Virus record (IMG/VR): IMGVR_UViG_3300042549_001343
Location: 1-53,280 of that record
Strand: one strand, 5' to 3'
Length of the DNA stretch: 53,280 nucleotides
Origin: a virus
In this document: one piece after another, positions 15,562-22,917 of the stretch
How positions within the stretch are numbered: the first letter of the stretch is position 1
Layout of the letters: every line of letters begins with the position of its first letter
Position numbers and translations under genes: made by a program
The notes under the pieces: generated by a model
Told to the model about the DNA's origin: nothing
Seen by the model: the letters and a program-made list of their open reading frames with translations, nothing else
Databases searched by the model: none

Positions 15562-15810
15562 TTGTTGGCTAATCGCTACGTCTATGGGTCATCCCCGCAG
15601 GTACGCCGACAGCATCCGCTTTCACCAACACGGCTGGAGACTGGTCGCTTCGATCTCAAGGCTTGTACTTCGCCCAGATACCAATCTCCATACGTCTTGA
15701 GATGGTTTGACCATCATTGGCAGGGAATATACCCAGTTGATCCGCAATATGCAACACCTTTTCTGGCAATTCCTGAATCCAGACCTGATCTCAGACACTC
15801 ATTCCAGTAG
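15562..15810 (+). CDS. Possible 82-codon gene without ATG (uncertain)
   Basis: An open frame from TTG 15562 to TAG 15810 in the divergent region. The protein is Arg/Pro/Tyr-rich (LETGRFDLKACTSPRYQSP; LAIPESRPDLRHSF) and reads more like a protein than random sequence. However there is no ATG, no ribosome site, and an in-frame stop six bases upstream. It could be a real TTG-started gene, a decayed one, or chance. Confidence 0.3.
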   Translation: MLANRYVYGSSPQVRRQHPLSPTRLETGRFDLKACTSPRYQSPYVLRWFDHHWQGIYPVDPQYATPFLAIPESRPDLRHSFQ

Positions 15811-15885
15811 AGTGGGTTATTGGGTTTATGGGTTATTGGGTTGCATCCTGTTTTCAGCTCTGATTTCAGAACTGATCTCAGAGAA
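15785..15885. repeat. Iteron-like element and CTGAnnTCAG palindromes
   Basis: From about 15812 the plus strand has TGGGTT four times (TGGGTTATTGGGTT, then ATGGGTTATTGGGTT), then TCCTG and a TCTGATTTCAGA palindrome. CTGAnnTCAG occurs at 15785, 15861 and 15872. The same order occurs inside the DUF1376 gene near 28429-28500. Likely a replication or regulatory protein binding site. Confidence 0.6.
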
Positions 15886-15993
15886 AATGAGTATTTTGTA
15901 GAAAAATTTAGTAGCGGTGTTTGTATAGACCCCGTGGTTTTGGAGACTGGTGTAAGAAAAATGAACTTGTTCTTGTGAGTTACCTATAGCTAG

Positions 15994-16078
15994 AGGCTCG
16001 GGACGCACGTCACGCACGCACGGGCCACGCCACCCCGTCACCCCTGTAGCACCCGCATCGCACGCCGTGCCCACACAG
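15994..16078. other. GC-rich, CACG-rich patch in control region
   Basis: About 85 bases much richer in GC than their surroundings, with CACG/CGTG at least seven times (for example GACGCACGTCACGCACGCAC). No good open frame crosses it. It may be a protein-binding cluster or a replication-related element. Confidence 0.4.
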
Positions 16079-16436
16079 TCCCTCTGGGACAGAGATCGAC
16101 AGATTTATAGGCTCAGAGACCAATTAAACGGTGATTTAGCCCTCTTTAGAGGGATAGGGGTGCATTGTGTGGTGGATTGATCGGGGTAAATGTACGTATT
16201 TCCTACGGAAACGTGCGTGATTTACTGAAACTTACTTTTTCCCTACCCAAAATCTCAATCATTTCAATGCCTTGCATAATGCACGTGTTGACTATCCCTG
16301 CCTATTTATCCCCTATATGAACTCCTATTGGAGTCGTGTATGGGACGCTGTGCCAAAGGCTTTTCCGGCTCAACCTTCGATTCAACCCCAAAACAACACC
16401 TATTTTCAACTTTTTTACGTAGTAATAGGGGTCGAA
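16079..16436. promoter_or_regulatory. Control region upstream of early operon
   Basis: No convincing gene. It contains hairpins CCCTC-TTTA-GAGGG (16140-16153), TTTCC-TAC-GGAAA (16199-16211) and ACTCC-TATT-GGAGT (16321-16334), plus a TGCATAATGCA palindrome at 16273. TTGACT at 16288 with TATATG at 16314 is a weak promoter candidate because the spacing (20) is too long. This is where plus-strand early transcription probably begins. Confidence 0.4.
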
Positions 16437-16538
16437 ATGAAAAAAAGACTTGACACAGCATCAACTTTCTGGTCAACTTCAAATCGTCAATTCGGCAACA
16501 AACCGAAAGCAGACTCAGTAAGTGCTAAAGCACCGTAG
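16437..16538 (+). CDS. 33-residue basic leader-type peptide
   Basis: ATG 16437 follows AGGGGTCGAA, a fair ribosome site. The peptide (MKKRLDTASTFWSTSNRQFG, then NKPKADSVSAKAP) is basic and soluble. The frame is open further upstream (another ATG at 16317) but without a ribosome site. It lies ahead of the hairpin-rich segment and AAA+ gene, where a leader peptide could serve regulation. Confidence 0.45.
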   Translation: MKKRLDTASTFWSTSNRQFGNKPKADSVSAKAP

Positions 16539-16917
16539 GACAGATAGGCTGTGACCCTTCGTAGAAGGGAGTAAGCAAAATCCTTCGGTGACGCTCCGAA
16601 CAAGTCTCTTGACCCCAACGGCGGGATGTAGCGTCGGACTCCGGAGGAGTTGTAACACGGTGGGAACCGTCAACAACACAGCACCGAAGGGTTGGACTAA
16701 GGCTTTGCCTTACTTCTAGAGGCCTCGACTTCATGCAGGTAGCTTCCCTTAAGGAAGAGGTTGCATCGAGCATCGAGATAAACACAGACTTTAGTCTGTC
16801 AACACTCACAGAGTTTCAACGGTATGGCAGTCTCTGACTGCTATGCACTGGACGCTCTGTCCTGTCTTTAGAGGCTCTGCCTCTATTTCGCAACTCACCG
16901 CATTCGAAAGGAATCCC
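16539..16917 (+). other. Hairpin-rich leader of the early operon (possible structured RNA)
   Basis: Seven perfect short hairpins in ~330 bases: CCCTTC/GAAGGG at 16555, ACTCC/GGAGT at 16638, ACGGT/ACCGT at 16657, TAAGGC/GCCTTA at 16698, ACAGAC/GTCTGT at 16784, GCAGTC/GACTGC at 16827, and AGAGGC/GCCTCT at 16870. Loops are 3 or 4 bases, mostly TCT, TTT or TTTA. None has a T-run. It looks like a folded 5' leader. Confidence 0.55.
16733..16837 (+). CDS. Possible 34-residue peptide in leader
   Basis: ATG 16733 to TGA 16837 encodes MQVASLKEEVASSIEINTDF followed by SLSTLTEFQRYGSL, protein-like and acidic. GAGG lies about ten bases upstream. It overlaps two hairpins of the leader. Size and weak ribosome site make it uncertain. 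Confidence 0.3.
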   Translation: MQVASLKEEVASSIEINTDFSLSTLTEFQRYGSL

Positions 16918-18069
16918 ATGCGTGACTCACTCGTTCCCCTCTCCAAGCCCGAAATCCTCTGGATTTTCCGCCACCTCAACGGTGGAACCGTAGGTTTCAA
17001 CTTCGAGACCGTCCAAAAATTGGACTTGATCGACAGATTACTACTGGCCTTCTCTGAAGGACAGATTACCGATGCCATGTCAAATGGTATCCCAACCGTT
17101 AACCCCAAAGGGGTTGCCATCGATGGAGAAAGTCGTCCAATGCCACCTGCCACCAAGCCTTCGGCTCCCAAGTCATCAGACACTGATGCACTGCAAGCCC
17201 TCCGCAACTTACTGTCTCCGACAGTCGACGAAGCAACTGTTCGACAGATTGTTCTCGCCGAAGTCAAGAAAGCAATGGACGATAGTCCAGTTGTCAAAAT
17301 CGAGGTCGTAAGACCTGACGGTTCAGCCCACAAAGTGGAAGGCCACACCAGACCAGAATTTAAGAAAATTCTGACCAGAGCAACTGTCGGTATCAACATT
17401 CTGTTGGTCGGCCCTGCCGGTTGTGGCAAGACGCACCTTGGTCACCAAGTGGCTGAAGCCCTTGGTAGACCCTTTGCCTCGGTCTCTTGCACTGCCGGAA
17501 TGTCAGAGTCAGCCCTTCAGGGCTGGTTGATTCCTTCAGACGGTGGTTCTTTCCAGTACCTTACCTCTGACTTCGTCAGAATGTATGAGGAAGGCGGTGT
17601 CTTTCTGTTCGACGAAGTCGACGGTGCAGACAGCAATACTTTGCTGTTCCTGAATCAGGCTCTCGCCAATGGATCGTTCTTTTTGCCGATCCGGAAAGGT
17701 GCTTCACTGGTCAAACGTCATCCAGACTTTGTCTGTATTGCCGCCGCCAATACCTTCGGTACTGGAGCAAATCAGACTTATGCCGGTCGTGAACGACTCG
17801 ATGAGTCGACACTGGACAGATTCCGTGCCGGCGTCATCTCACTGGACTATGACCAGACTTTCGAAAGAAAGACTGTGGCTCCTGACCTGTTGGCTTGGGG
17901 TTGGGCGATTCGTAAACGAATCAATGAAGCCCGACTCCGTCGAATCATGTCAACTCGATTCCTGCTCGATGCAACGAAGTTGCTCAAGGCCGGTGAGACT
18001 GTCGAGGAAATCAAGGCGACCTTCTTTGAAGGTTGGTCAGCAGACGAAATCAAGAAAGTAGAGGTCTGA
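16918..18069 (+). CDS. MoxR/CbbQ-like AAA+ ATPase
   Basis: A 383-residue protein from ATG 16918 (AAAGGA upstream). After a ~150-residue N-terminal region, residues 165-172 are Walker A GPAGCGKT. ESALQGWLIPSDGG follows, then Walker B VFLFDEVDGAD (D232/E233), sensor-1 CIAAANTFGTGANQTY and ERLDESTLDRFRAG, the arginine-finger region of MoxR-type AAA+ ATPases. Such ATPases remodel partner complexes together with a vWA protein; the next gene, one base downstream, looks like that partner. First large gene of the early operon. Target unknown. Confidence 0.8.
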   Translation: MRDSLVPLSKPEILWIFRHLNGGTVGFNFETVQKLDLIDRLLLAFSEGQITDAMSNGIPTVNPKGVAIDGESRPMPPATKPSAPKSSDTDALQALRNLLSPTVDEATVRQIVLAEVKKAMDDSPVVKIEVVRPDGSAHKVEGHTRPEFKKILTRATVGINILLVGPAGCGKTHLGHQVAEALGRPFASVSCTAGMSESALQGWLIPSDGGSFQYLTSDFVRMYEEGGVFLFDEVDGADSNTLLFLNQALANGSFFLPIRKGASLVKRHPDFVCIAAANTFGTGANQTYAGRERLDESTLDRFRAGVISLDYDQTFERKTVAPDLLAWGWAIRKRINEARLRRIMSTRFLLDATKLLKAGETVEEIKATFFEGWSADEIKKVEV

Positions 18070-18070
18070 A

Positions 18071-18946
18071 ATGCTCCGCATTTATTCTGAATCACAGAAT
18101 CTTACGACTGTCCTTTGGGACAGTGTCACCGAACCCGAGGCTCTGCTTAAAGCAGACGGATGGAAACTCGATGCGAATAAGTCCTCCGGACTGAATCACT
18201 TCAGCCGAAAGGCTGATACAGCATGGCTCGGTGTCCCGTCTGTCGATGCTCTCCGCAAGGTCTTAACCAAAGGTTGGAAGGCCGGAGTCGAGCGAATCGA
18301 ACAGATTCCCCTTGGGGAATTGCCCGAACCGACAAGCATTCGTCGTCGTCGAGTCCGTGCCGACCAAGGCGACGAGTTGGACATGCAGGCCGTGTACCGT
18401 GGCGACGTAAGCAGGGCTTGGTCTAGAACCAAGCGACAGAGCAGAACATCTGTCCGATCTGTCTCGATTGTGATTGACCTTGCCGGAAATGCAAACGTCA
18501 CTTCAGAACAACTGTTCTGGAGAGGTGCATCAGGTCTGCGACTGGCTGACGAGTTGACCAAGGCGGGCTACTCTGTAGCCATCTACGGTGCGGCCGGTGC
18601 AGCGAACGTATCCTCCGAAGGCCAAGAGGACTTGGTGCAGTTTGTCGAAATCAAGGCAGAGGATTCTCCTCTGGACATGGACAGATTGGCCGCTCTGACT
18701 GGACTGGCTGGGTTCTTTAGAACCTCCCTGTTTGCCGGTATCTACTGGTCTTGTGACCAACTGGGCAAGCACACCTCTAGTGGTCTCGGTCAATCGGACA
18801 ACAAGCTGATTGCCAAGGCAATCAAGCACATGCCGATTCCACAGAATGCAATCATCCAACCTCCGGTTAAGACTCAGGACAAGGCCGAGGAATGGTTGAA
18901 ATCTGTTCTCGAACAGATCGCCAAACCTGAACAGCAGGTAGCGTGA
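18071..18946 (+). CDS. vWA-like partner of the MoxR ATPase
   Basis: A 291-residue protein one base after the ATPase gene. The centre (VRSVSIVIDLAGNANVTSEQ) has the hydrophobic strand plus Asp start of a vWA/MIDAS fold, and LRLADELTKAGYSVAIYGA is the next helix-strand pair. The classical DxSxS is replaced by DLAGNAN, so metal binding may be altered. An Arg-rich stretch (TSIRRRRVRADQG) precedes it. Pairing with a MoxR ATPase strongly suggests a two-protein remodelling machine. Perfect hairpins are embedded in the coding sequence. Confidence 0.6.
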   Translation: MLRIYSESQNLTTVLWDSVTEPEALLKADGWKLDANKSSGLNHFSRKADTAWLGVPSVDALRKVLTKGWKAGVERIEQIPLGELPEPTSIRRRRVRADQGDELDMQAVYRGDVSRAWSRTKRQSRTSVRSVSIVIDLAGNANVTSEQLFWRGASGLRLADELTKAGYSVAIYGAAGAANVSSEGQEDLVQFVEIKAEDSPLDMDRLAALTGLAGFFRTSLFAGIYWSCDQLGKHTSSGLGQSDNKLIAKAIKHMPIPQNAIIQPPVKTQDKAEEWLKSVLEQIAKPEQQVA

Positions 18947-18953
18947 CGGAGTG

Positions 18954-18969
18954 GCAGGGGAAACCCTGC
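18954..18969 (+). other. GAAA-tetraloop hairpin after the vWA gene
   Basis: GCAGGG-GAAA-CCCTGC, a perfect 6-bp stem with a GNRA loop, eight bases after the vWA stop. No T-run follows, so it is more likely an RNA 3' stabiliser or processing element than a terminator. It lies in the 90-base gap before the next gene. Confidence 0.6.
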
Positions 18970-19036
18970 TCTTCTAAGTGTGCATTCAACCGAGTGCATA
19001 CCTAGAAGCATCCCGCTTCACATGAAAGGAACACAC

Positions 19037-19297
19037 ATGATTAGCGATCACGTATACATTGAAAAGGTTGTCACCCTGTCTCTGACAGCGGATGACTGGG
19101 CGCTTTATCACATCGATGGCAGACATGATGCTGCTCTCGGCTTGAATCAAGCCGTCTCTACTGCACTGAATAACTTCACCAAAGGTACGGCAATCGGAAA
19201 AATCGAGGAGGCTCTCGAAAAGTACAGCGACTGGGGTGCGAATGACACCGAAGGTCATGCCACAGTGCGACAGATTTTGGGTTTGTTCTACAAATAA
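19037..19297 (+). CDS. Small early protein, unknown
   Basis: An 86-residue acidic protein from ATG 19037, preceded by AAAGGA; a longer frame from 18980 is rejected because it lacks this site. It reads as strand (VYIEKVVTLSLTADDW) then helix (NQAVSTALNNF, IGKIEEALEKYSDWG). No known motif. A perfect hairpin GGCTTG/CAAGCC lies inside it (19139). Confidence 0.6.
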   Translation: MISDHVYIEKVVTLSLTADDWALYHIDGRHDAALGLNQAVSTALNNFTKGTAIGKIEEALEKYSDWGANDTEGHATVRQILGLFYK

Positions 19298-19306
19298 GGA
19301 GCGAAT

Positions 19307-19600
19307 ATGAAAACCTACAAAGGGACGGTGGTCTTTCGGTACTACCAAGAGGTGACCGTCGATGCTGAAAGCATAGAACAGGCAGAGCGAATGATGTTCG
19401 ATGCCTTTGACATGCACAGATCAAATGCCGAGTCAGAGGTAACCGATCTCACTTTAGTGAGTGACAACGCAAAGGCCGAGTGCCCATGCTGTGACCCATG
19501 CAATCCGGAATTGGATGAGCAAGGCCGCCCGTATACATGCTTTGCTTGTGGCGACACTGGCTGGGTTAACGTCGAACCAACAGAAAAGGAACAGATATGA
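19307..19600 (+). CDS. Small zinc-finger-like early protein
   Basis: A 97-residue protein: a strand-helix N-terminus (TVVFRYYQEVTVDAESIEQA) followed by a cysteine cluster CPCCDPC...CFACGDTGW, a likely zinc-binding knuckle with the CxxCGDTGW form seen in DnaJ-type fingers. It may bind a host protein or nucleic acid. A TTTA-loop hairpin lies inside (19448-19461). Overlaps the next gene as ATGA. Confidence 0.6.
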   Translation: MKTYKGTVVFRYYQEVTVDAESIEQAERMMFDAFDMHRSNAESEVTDLTLVSDNAKAECPCCDPCNPELDEQGRPYTCFACGDTGWVNVEPTEKEQI

Positions 19601-19794
19601 GAGTGAACATCATGTTTGGCTTAGGCCATGTCGCTGAGAACGAAACAGACTGGGAGACTATTCGTCTCTTGCAGTCTCTCATTGAGCAACTGACCAACAA
19701 GCCCGAGCCTATGAAGGCCGGTGACGTAGTCATCATCCGTGACATCAACGGCAACCGTATCGGTGTGGCTGACTTTCTGGAGGACAGATTATGA
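19597..19794 (+). CDS. Small early protein, unknown
   Basis: A 65-residue acidic protein. A helical N-terminal half (NETDWETIRLLQSLIEQL) is followed by a small beta end (GDVVIIRDINGNRIGVADF). It overlaps both neighbours by four bases (ATGA), typical of translationally coupled early phage genes. No family recognised. Confidence 0.55.
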   Translation: MRVNIMFGLGHVAENETDWETIRLLQSLIEQLTNKPEPMKAGDVVIIRDINGNRIGVADFLEDRL

Positions 19795-20027
19795 AAACAT
19801 CAGAGCGATTCGCTTTGTCACAGTGGCTGACAGACTATCCGGAGGATGCCTCATTCGATGAGGTACTGGACATTATGCGAGACCCCGAGAACACATGGTG
19901 CGTGGAGTGCATCACTGTATGGGAGGCAGTCGAGACTTTCCCACTGGCTGATGTGGCAGGGTTCATCGAGGACACAAAGCATAGCTTTGAACGGTTCACT
20001 TATGACTTTGAAAGGATTGAGGAATGA
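19791..20027 (+). CDS. Small acidic early protein, unknown
   Basis: A 78-residue, strongly acidic, Trp/Phe-rich helical protein (SQWLTDYPEDASFDEVLDIM, later WEAVETFPLADVAGFIED). Acidic small early proteins often inhibit host nucleic-acid-binding proteins, but nothing here shows this. Overlaps both neighbours as ATGA. A CCTCAT/ATGAGG hairpin lies inside (19849). Confidence 0.55.
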   Translation: MKTSERFALSQWLTDYPEDASFDEVLDIMRDPENTWCVECITVWEAVETFPLADVAGFIEDTKHSFERFTYDFERIEE

Positions 20028-20284
20028 AGTATTTCACTCAAGCGCAACTCATTGTTGCGTCCCTTCTTGCGGAGAAGAGGGGTTACAACCGACAGATCGA
20101 AACAGATTTGATCTGGAAGAACACGAAGGCCTCGGATAAATTCCCTGTGCTTTTCTCGATGCCACATGAGCATGCCGGTGGTGTGCCTTGTGATCTCCAT
20201 ATGCGATGCGTCGTCGAGATCGATGGTCAATCTGTTCAGATCGACACCGACATGGAAATTTTCGAAACACTGGAGGATCTATGA
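20024..20284 (+). CDS. Small early protein, unknown
   Basis: An 86-residue protein: helix (TQAQLIVASLLAEKRGY), then strands (LPVLFSMPHEHAG; HMRCVVEIDGQSVQIDTDM). It is coupled at both ends. No metal site is evident beyond HEH. Function unknown. Confidence 0.55.
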   Translation: MKYFTQAQLIVASLLAEKRGYNRQIETDLIWKNTKASDKFPVLFSMPHEHAGGVPCDLHMRCVVEIDGQSVQIDTDMEIFETLEDL

Positions 20285-20718
20285 TTAAGCTGAGCGAAGT
20301 CCCGACAGATAAACCCATCAACCTTTTGTTCCACGAAGGGACGGAGGTTATCGAGAACGACAGAGAGGACACTGTCAACATCGACCCGATGAAAACACTG
20401 GAGATAGCTGACGCTGTCAGCGATGAACACTGGCGAGAACTCAAGCACAACACTGCATTCATGCACAAATTCCGCATGGTGTTCGGTGACTTGGGCTTAG
20501 CTGACACTCCACTGCAAATGCACGGCAGGGGTGTTCAGCATGTGGTCGGCCTGATTCTGTTGACAGATACCGCCATCGGCCTTGGCCTCAATCCATTCTG
20601 GAGACTTCCAGAATCCTACCTGCACCCGAAGCATCAGCTTGGGTTGGGTGATCTGCTCATCCACTACATGAACATCATCGACCGAATGGGTGAAAAGAAT
20701 GTGGCTGAACCCACATGA
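20281..20718 (+). CDS. Early protein, unknown
   Basis: A 145-residue protein from ATG 20281 with GGAGGATCT upstream; an extension to 20206 is rejected. It has two helical regions: AVSDEHWRELKHNTAFMHKF and GLILLTDTAIGLGLNPFWRL. It contains an 8-bp perfect hairpin (ATTCTGGA/TCCAGAAT, 20595-20614). No enzyme motif. Function not recognised. Confidence 0.55.
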   Translation: MIKLSEVPTDKPINLLFHEGTEVIENDREDTVNIDPMKTLEIADAVSDEHWRELKHNTAFMHKFRMVFGDLGLADTPLQMHGRGVQHVVGLILLTDTAIGLGLNPFWRLPESYLHPKHQLGLGDLLIHYMNIIDRMGEKNVAEPT

Positions 20719-20947
20719 GGTAGCGAGTAGGTTGGTGCTGACACTGGCAATGATCGGTGTCGGTGCGAGCCTACTCCTCCCTGATACACAACTCACGGGA
20801 CAGCAACTACAACAGATTTCAAAGCAGCGTTCGAAAGACAAAGCGAACGAGAGACTCGAAAGAAAAAAACAACTCACTCAAAGGAAAAGAAATGACAATG
20901 CAAAGCATTCAGTTGGCGACTGTAAGCGGTGTGGTATCTATGATTGA
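20699..20947 (+). CDS. Small membrane protein with basic tail
   Basis: An 82-residue protein from ATG 20699 (GTG 20690 is an alternative). A single membrane segment (SRLVLTLAMIGVGASLLL) is followed by a very basic, Gln-rich tail ending in a CKRCG pair. It overlaps the previous gene by 20 bases and the next by 56, the largest overlap in this operon, so it might be partly incidental. If real, it is a one-pass inner-membrane protein. Confidence 0.45.
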   Translation: MWLNPHEVASRLVLTLAMIGVGASLLLPDTQLTGQQLQQISKQRSKDKANERLERKKQLTQRKRNDNAKHSVGDCKRCGIYD

Positions 20948-21134
20948 AAAGGTCGCTGATCTCGCCATCAAAGATGGCAAGCAAGCACCCGAAGGAATGA
21001 TGTCTGCGATGGATGCAGTGTGCAATCTACTCGAGGCCAAAGGCAAGGGGGACAAACAGATACTCGCAGTGGTTGCCAAGGTAAGACAAGCATGCAATCT
21101 CAAGAAAGGAAAACCCAATGACTCACTCGTCTGA
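20892..21134 (+). CDS. Small helical early protein
   Basis: An 80-residue protein from ATG 20892 (AAAGGAAAAGAA upstream), all helical: ATVSGVVSMIEKVADLAIKD, then MMSAMDAVCNLLEAKGKG. No motif recognised. It overlaps the preceding membrane-protein frame; the strong ribosome site favours this one as the main product. Confidence 0.6.
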   Translation: MTMQSIQLATVSGVVSMIEKVADLAIKDGKQAPEGMMSAMDAVCNLLEAKGKGDKQILAVVAKVRQACNLKKGKPNDSLV

Positions 21135-21339
21135 AAGAAACATCACCATCGATGCTGACTATCAGCCTCCGTCTGTCAACAGATGGACTCCCGAAGATGA
21201 TCTCGTGCAGAAACTTTATGCTCCTCATCCTATCGATGAACAGCATGAAGCGAATGCGCTTTGGTCTGATGATCTGTTCCTTGGTGTGCTACTGATCGTA
21301 GTCATGCCGGTTGCAGTATTTGTTCTCCTCGCTTACTGA
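21118..21339 (+). CDS. Small C-terminally anchored membrane protein
   Basis: A 73-residue protein with an acidic, soluble N-terminal 50 residues and a C-terminal membrane segment (FLGVLLIVVMPVAVFVLLAY) running to the last residue, so the N-terminus would face the cytoplasm. GAAAGGAAAACCC precedes its ATG. Tail-anchored small phage proteins can act on host membrane functions; nothing more is shown. Confidence 0.55.
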   Translation: MTHSSERNITIDADYQPPSVNRWTPEDDLVQKLYAPHPIDEQHEANALWSDDLFLGVLLIVVMPVAVFVLLAY

Positions 21340-21350
21340 AAGGAAATCAC

Positions 21351-21704
21351 ATGCGAGCTTTTTTAATTGACCCATTCAAGCAAGAAGTCACCGAAGTTAA
21401 TTACTCCGGAGACTACAAACAGATTTGCAAACTGATCGACGCAGATCTGTTCGATGTGGCTCGACTCAACGCAAAGGGCGACGGCATATTTGTGGATGAC
21501 GAAGGTCTATACGCTGAAGATCAGCGGTTCTTTCAGCATAAGTTCTACCCCAACCCACTGGCCGGTAAGGGGCTTGTGCTTGGCTGTGACATGGACACTG
21601 GTGAATCTGCCAGTGCATCCATGACACTGGAACAGTTGGTAGATGACATTGAATGGGTGATGCCCATTCGAGTAAACGGGGAGGTCGTATGGATAAATGC
21701 TTGA
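21351..21704 (+). CDS. DUF3846-family protein
   Basis: A 117-residue protein beginning MRAFLIDPFKQEVTEVNYSG, with YKQICKLIDADLFDVARL and GKGLVLGCD, the hallmarks of DUF3846, a small phage and plasmid family of unknown role. A ribosome site (AAAGGAAATC) precedes it. Confidence 0.75.
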   Translation: MRAFLIDPFKQEVTEVNYSGDYKQICKLIDADLFDVARLNAKGDGIFVDDEGLYAEDQRFFQHKFYPNPLAGKGLVLGCDMDTGESASASMTLEQLVDDIEWVMPIRVNGEVVWINA

Positions 21705-21727
21705 ACAAATTCACAGGAGAAAACACA

Positions 21728-22420
21728 ATGCAATTCATTACACACAACGAGAGGGAGTCCCTCATCGATGAGACCAATGGCTCATCACATGTTGGTGACA
21801 TCGAGGCAACCTACAAGGAGATCTGTTCTCTGTTCGGCAAGCCATTGTCTTATGACAAGGGGAAGGTCGACGCACACTGGGTCGTCAAGTTCAACGACGG
21901 AACAGTTGCGTCTATCTATAACTGGAAGAATGGCAAGGCATACATGGGAGACGAAGGTCTTGCGATTCAGTCGATCAGGACATGGAGTGTCGGTGGACTT
22001 GGTCAAGTCTCTAACACACTGGTGCAGATCACACTCGACCTACACAGGGAGTCGAAGGAGCCGACGAAGAGAGACCCATTCGAGGGGGCATTCTCCATGA
22101 TGGAGAACATAACCAAGACGAAGGGCGAATCCTATGCCGCACTGGTAGAGGTGACTATGCTCACCATGAAGCGCAAGCAATTGCTAGAGATGGTGATTGA
22201 TTTTCTGGAAAAGAAAACAGATATGCCGAAGAGGGTGAGGAGAATCCTCGAAGAGATGGACACAGAGATTTGTGTCCGCACAATCTCAAGAGCATGCCAT
22301 GCGTCAGGCCTTGACTTTGACAACGAAGATAAGGCCAATGAGTTAATGGAGTGGGCGGCAAAGATTGTGTCTCAAGAGGTCGAAGCTATGTCCGACATGC
22401 TCAAGAAAGAAGGCAAGTGA
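21728..22420 (+). CDS. Conserved phage protein with nucleotide/nucleic-acid-type domain
   Basis: A 230-residue protein from ATG 21728 (AGGAGAAAACACA upstream). Residues ~25-90 (ATYKEICSLFGKPL; WVVKFNDGTVASIYNWKNGK; IRTWSVGG) match a small beta domain I recognise from actinophage and cyanophage early proteins, for which I know no function. The C-terminal half is helical with charged patches (EKKTDMPKRVRRILEEM). It contains hairpins GAGGA/TCCTC (22237) and GGACACA/TGTGTCC (22258). Confidence 0.55.
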   Translation: MQFITHNERESLIDETNGSSHVGDIEATYKEICSLFGKPLSYDKGKVDAHWVVKFNDGTVASIYNWKNGKAYMGDEGLAIQSIRTWSVGGLGQVSNTLVQITLDLHRESKEPTKRDPFEGAFSMMENITKTKGESYAALVEVTMLTMKRKQLLEMVIDFLEKKTDMPKRVRRILEEMDTEICVRTISRACHASGLDFDNEDKANELMEWAAKIVSQEVEAMSDMLKKEGK

Positions 22421-22421
22421 C

Positions 22422-22634
22422 ATGATAGATCTCCGCCTAGAGCGGGGTCATGTCTCTATGACTGTCGCATCACAACTCATGGGTGTGTCTCGCCAACGTG
22501 TGCATCAGCTACTCAAGTCTGGTCGCATCGTTGGTGCATTCCTCATGGACTGTGGCGACGGTCGAGAGATATGGTGCATCCCTCGCAACTCACTCAAGCA
22601 CAAGGAGAAGCCATGCTCGATCTCATTGGCGTGA
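22422..22634 (+). CDS. Helix-turn-helix DNA-binding protein
   Basis: A 70-residue protein. MTVASQLMGVSRQRVHQLLK is a clear helix-turn-helix (recognition helix SRQRVHQLLKSG), followed by a short beta wing (RIVGAFLMDCGDGREIWCIP), as in excisionase/MerR-like regulators. Probably a small transcriptional regulator of this phage. It overlaps the next gene by 22 bases. Confidence 0.7.
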   Translation: MIDLRLERGHVSMTVASQLMGVSRQRVHQLLKSGRIVGAFLMDCGDGREIWCIPRNSLKHKEKPCSISLA

Positions 22635-22744
22635 TATTCATGCTGTTCATGGGCGCATCCATAGTCATTGTCGTTGGGGCATTGGCTATTTGGATAGGCG
22701 AAACAACATACAAGCGCAAGAAAAGAAAGGGGAAGGTCTGGTGA
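22613..22744 (+). CDS. 43-residue single-pass membrane protein
   Basis: ATG 22613 has a strong site (AAGGAGAAGCC). The peptide has one long hydrophobic segment (LIGVIFMLFMGASIVIVVGA) and a basic cytoplasmic tail (YKRKKRKGKVW). Stop TGA 22742-22744 overlaps the next gene's GTG (GTGA). The overlaps on both sides and the strong site support it. Function unknown. Confidence 0.6.
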   Translation: MLDLIGVIFMLFMGASIVIVVGALAIWIGETTYKRKKRKGKVW

Positions 22745-22917
22745 TTGAAAAGATTCAAACATTCTTCGGGAGGATTTGTGGTCAACACGGAAACAAACGG
22801 ACAGTGATAGTCGAATCTGTCGCTTGGTACTGTGCCAAGTGCAAGCAAGTCTGGCTCGAAAGAGACGAGGCTTATTTTCATACATGCAAAGGAATTAAAA
22901 ATGGAACCAGAAATTAG
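22741..22917 (+). CDS. 58-residue zinc-ribbon-like protein
   Basis: GTG start at 22741, overlapping the stop of the membrane peptide (GTGA) behind AAAGGGGAAGGTCTG. The protein has CGQH near residue 13, a CxxC at WYCAKCKQVW, and a C-terminal HTC, consistent with one zinc ribbon. Probably a small nucleic-acid or protein binder. Overlaps the next gene by 17 bases. Confidence 0.55.
   Translation: MIEKIQTFFGRICGQHGNKRTVIVESVAWYCAKCKQVWLERDEAYFHTCKGIKNGTRN

Noticed and set aside
16445-16480. TTGACA at 16450 as a -35 promoter element
   Set aside because: No -10-like hexamer lies 16-18 bases downstream, and it is within the start of the 33-codon peptide.
16525-16809. Minus-strand open frame of 94 codons across the hairpin leader
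   Set aside because: It is antisense to a structured region with two candidate small plus-strand peptides, has no ribosome site, and its composition (Arg/Ser/Thr/Cys-rich) is not protein-like.
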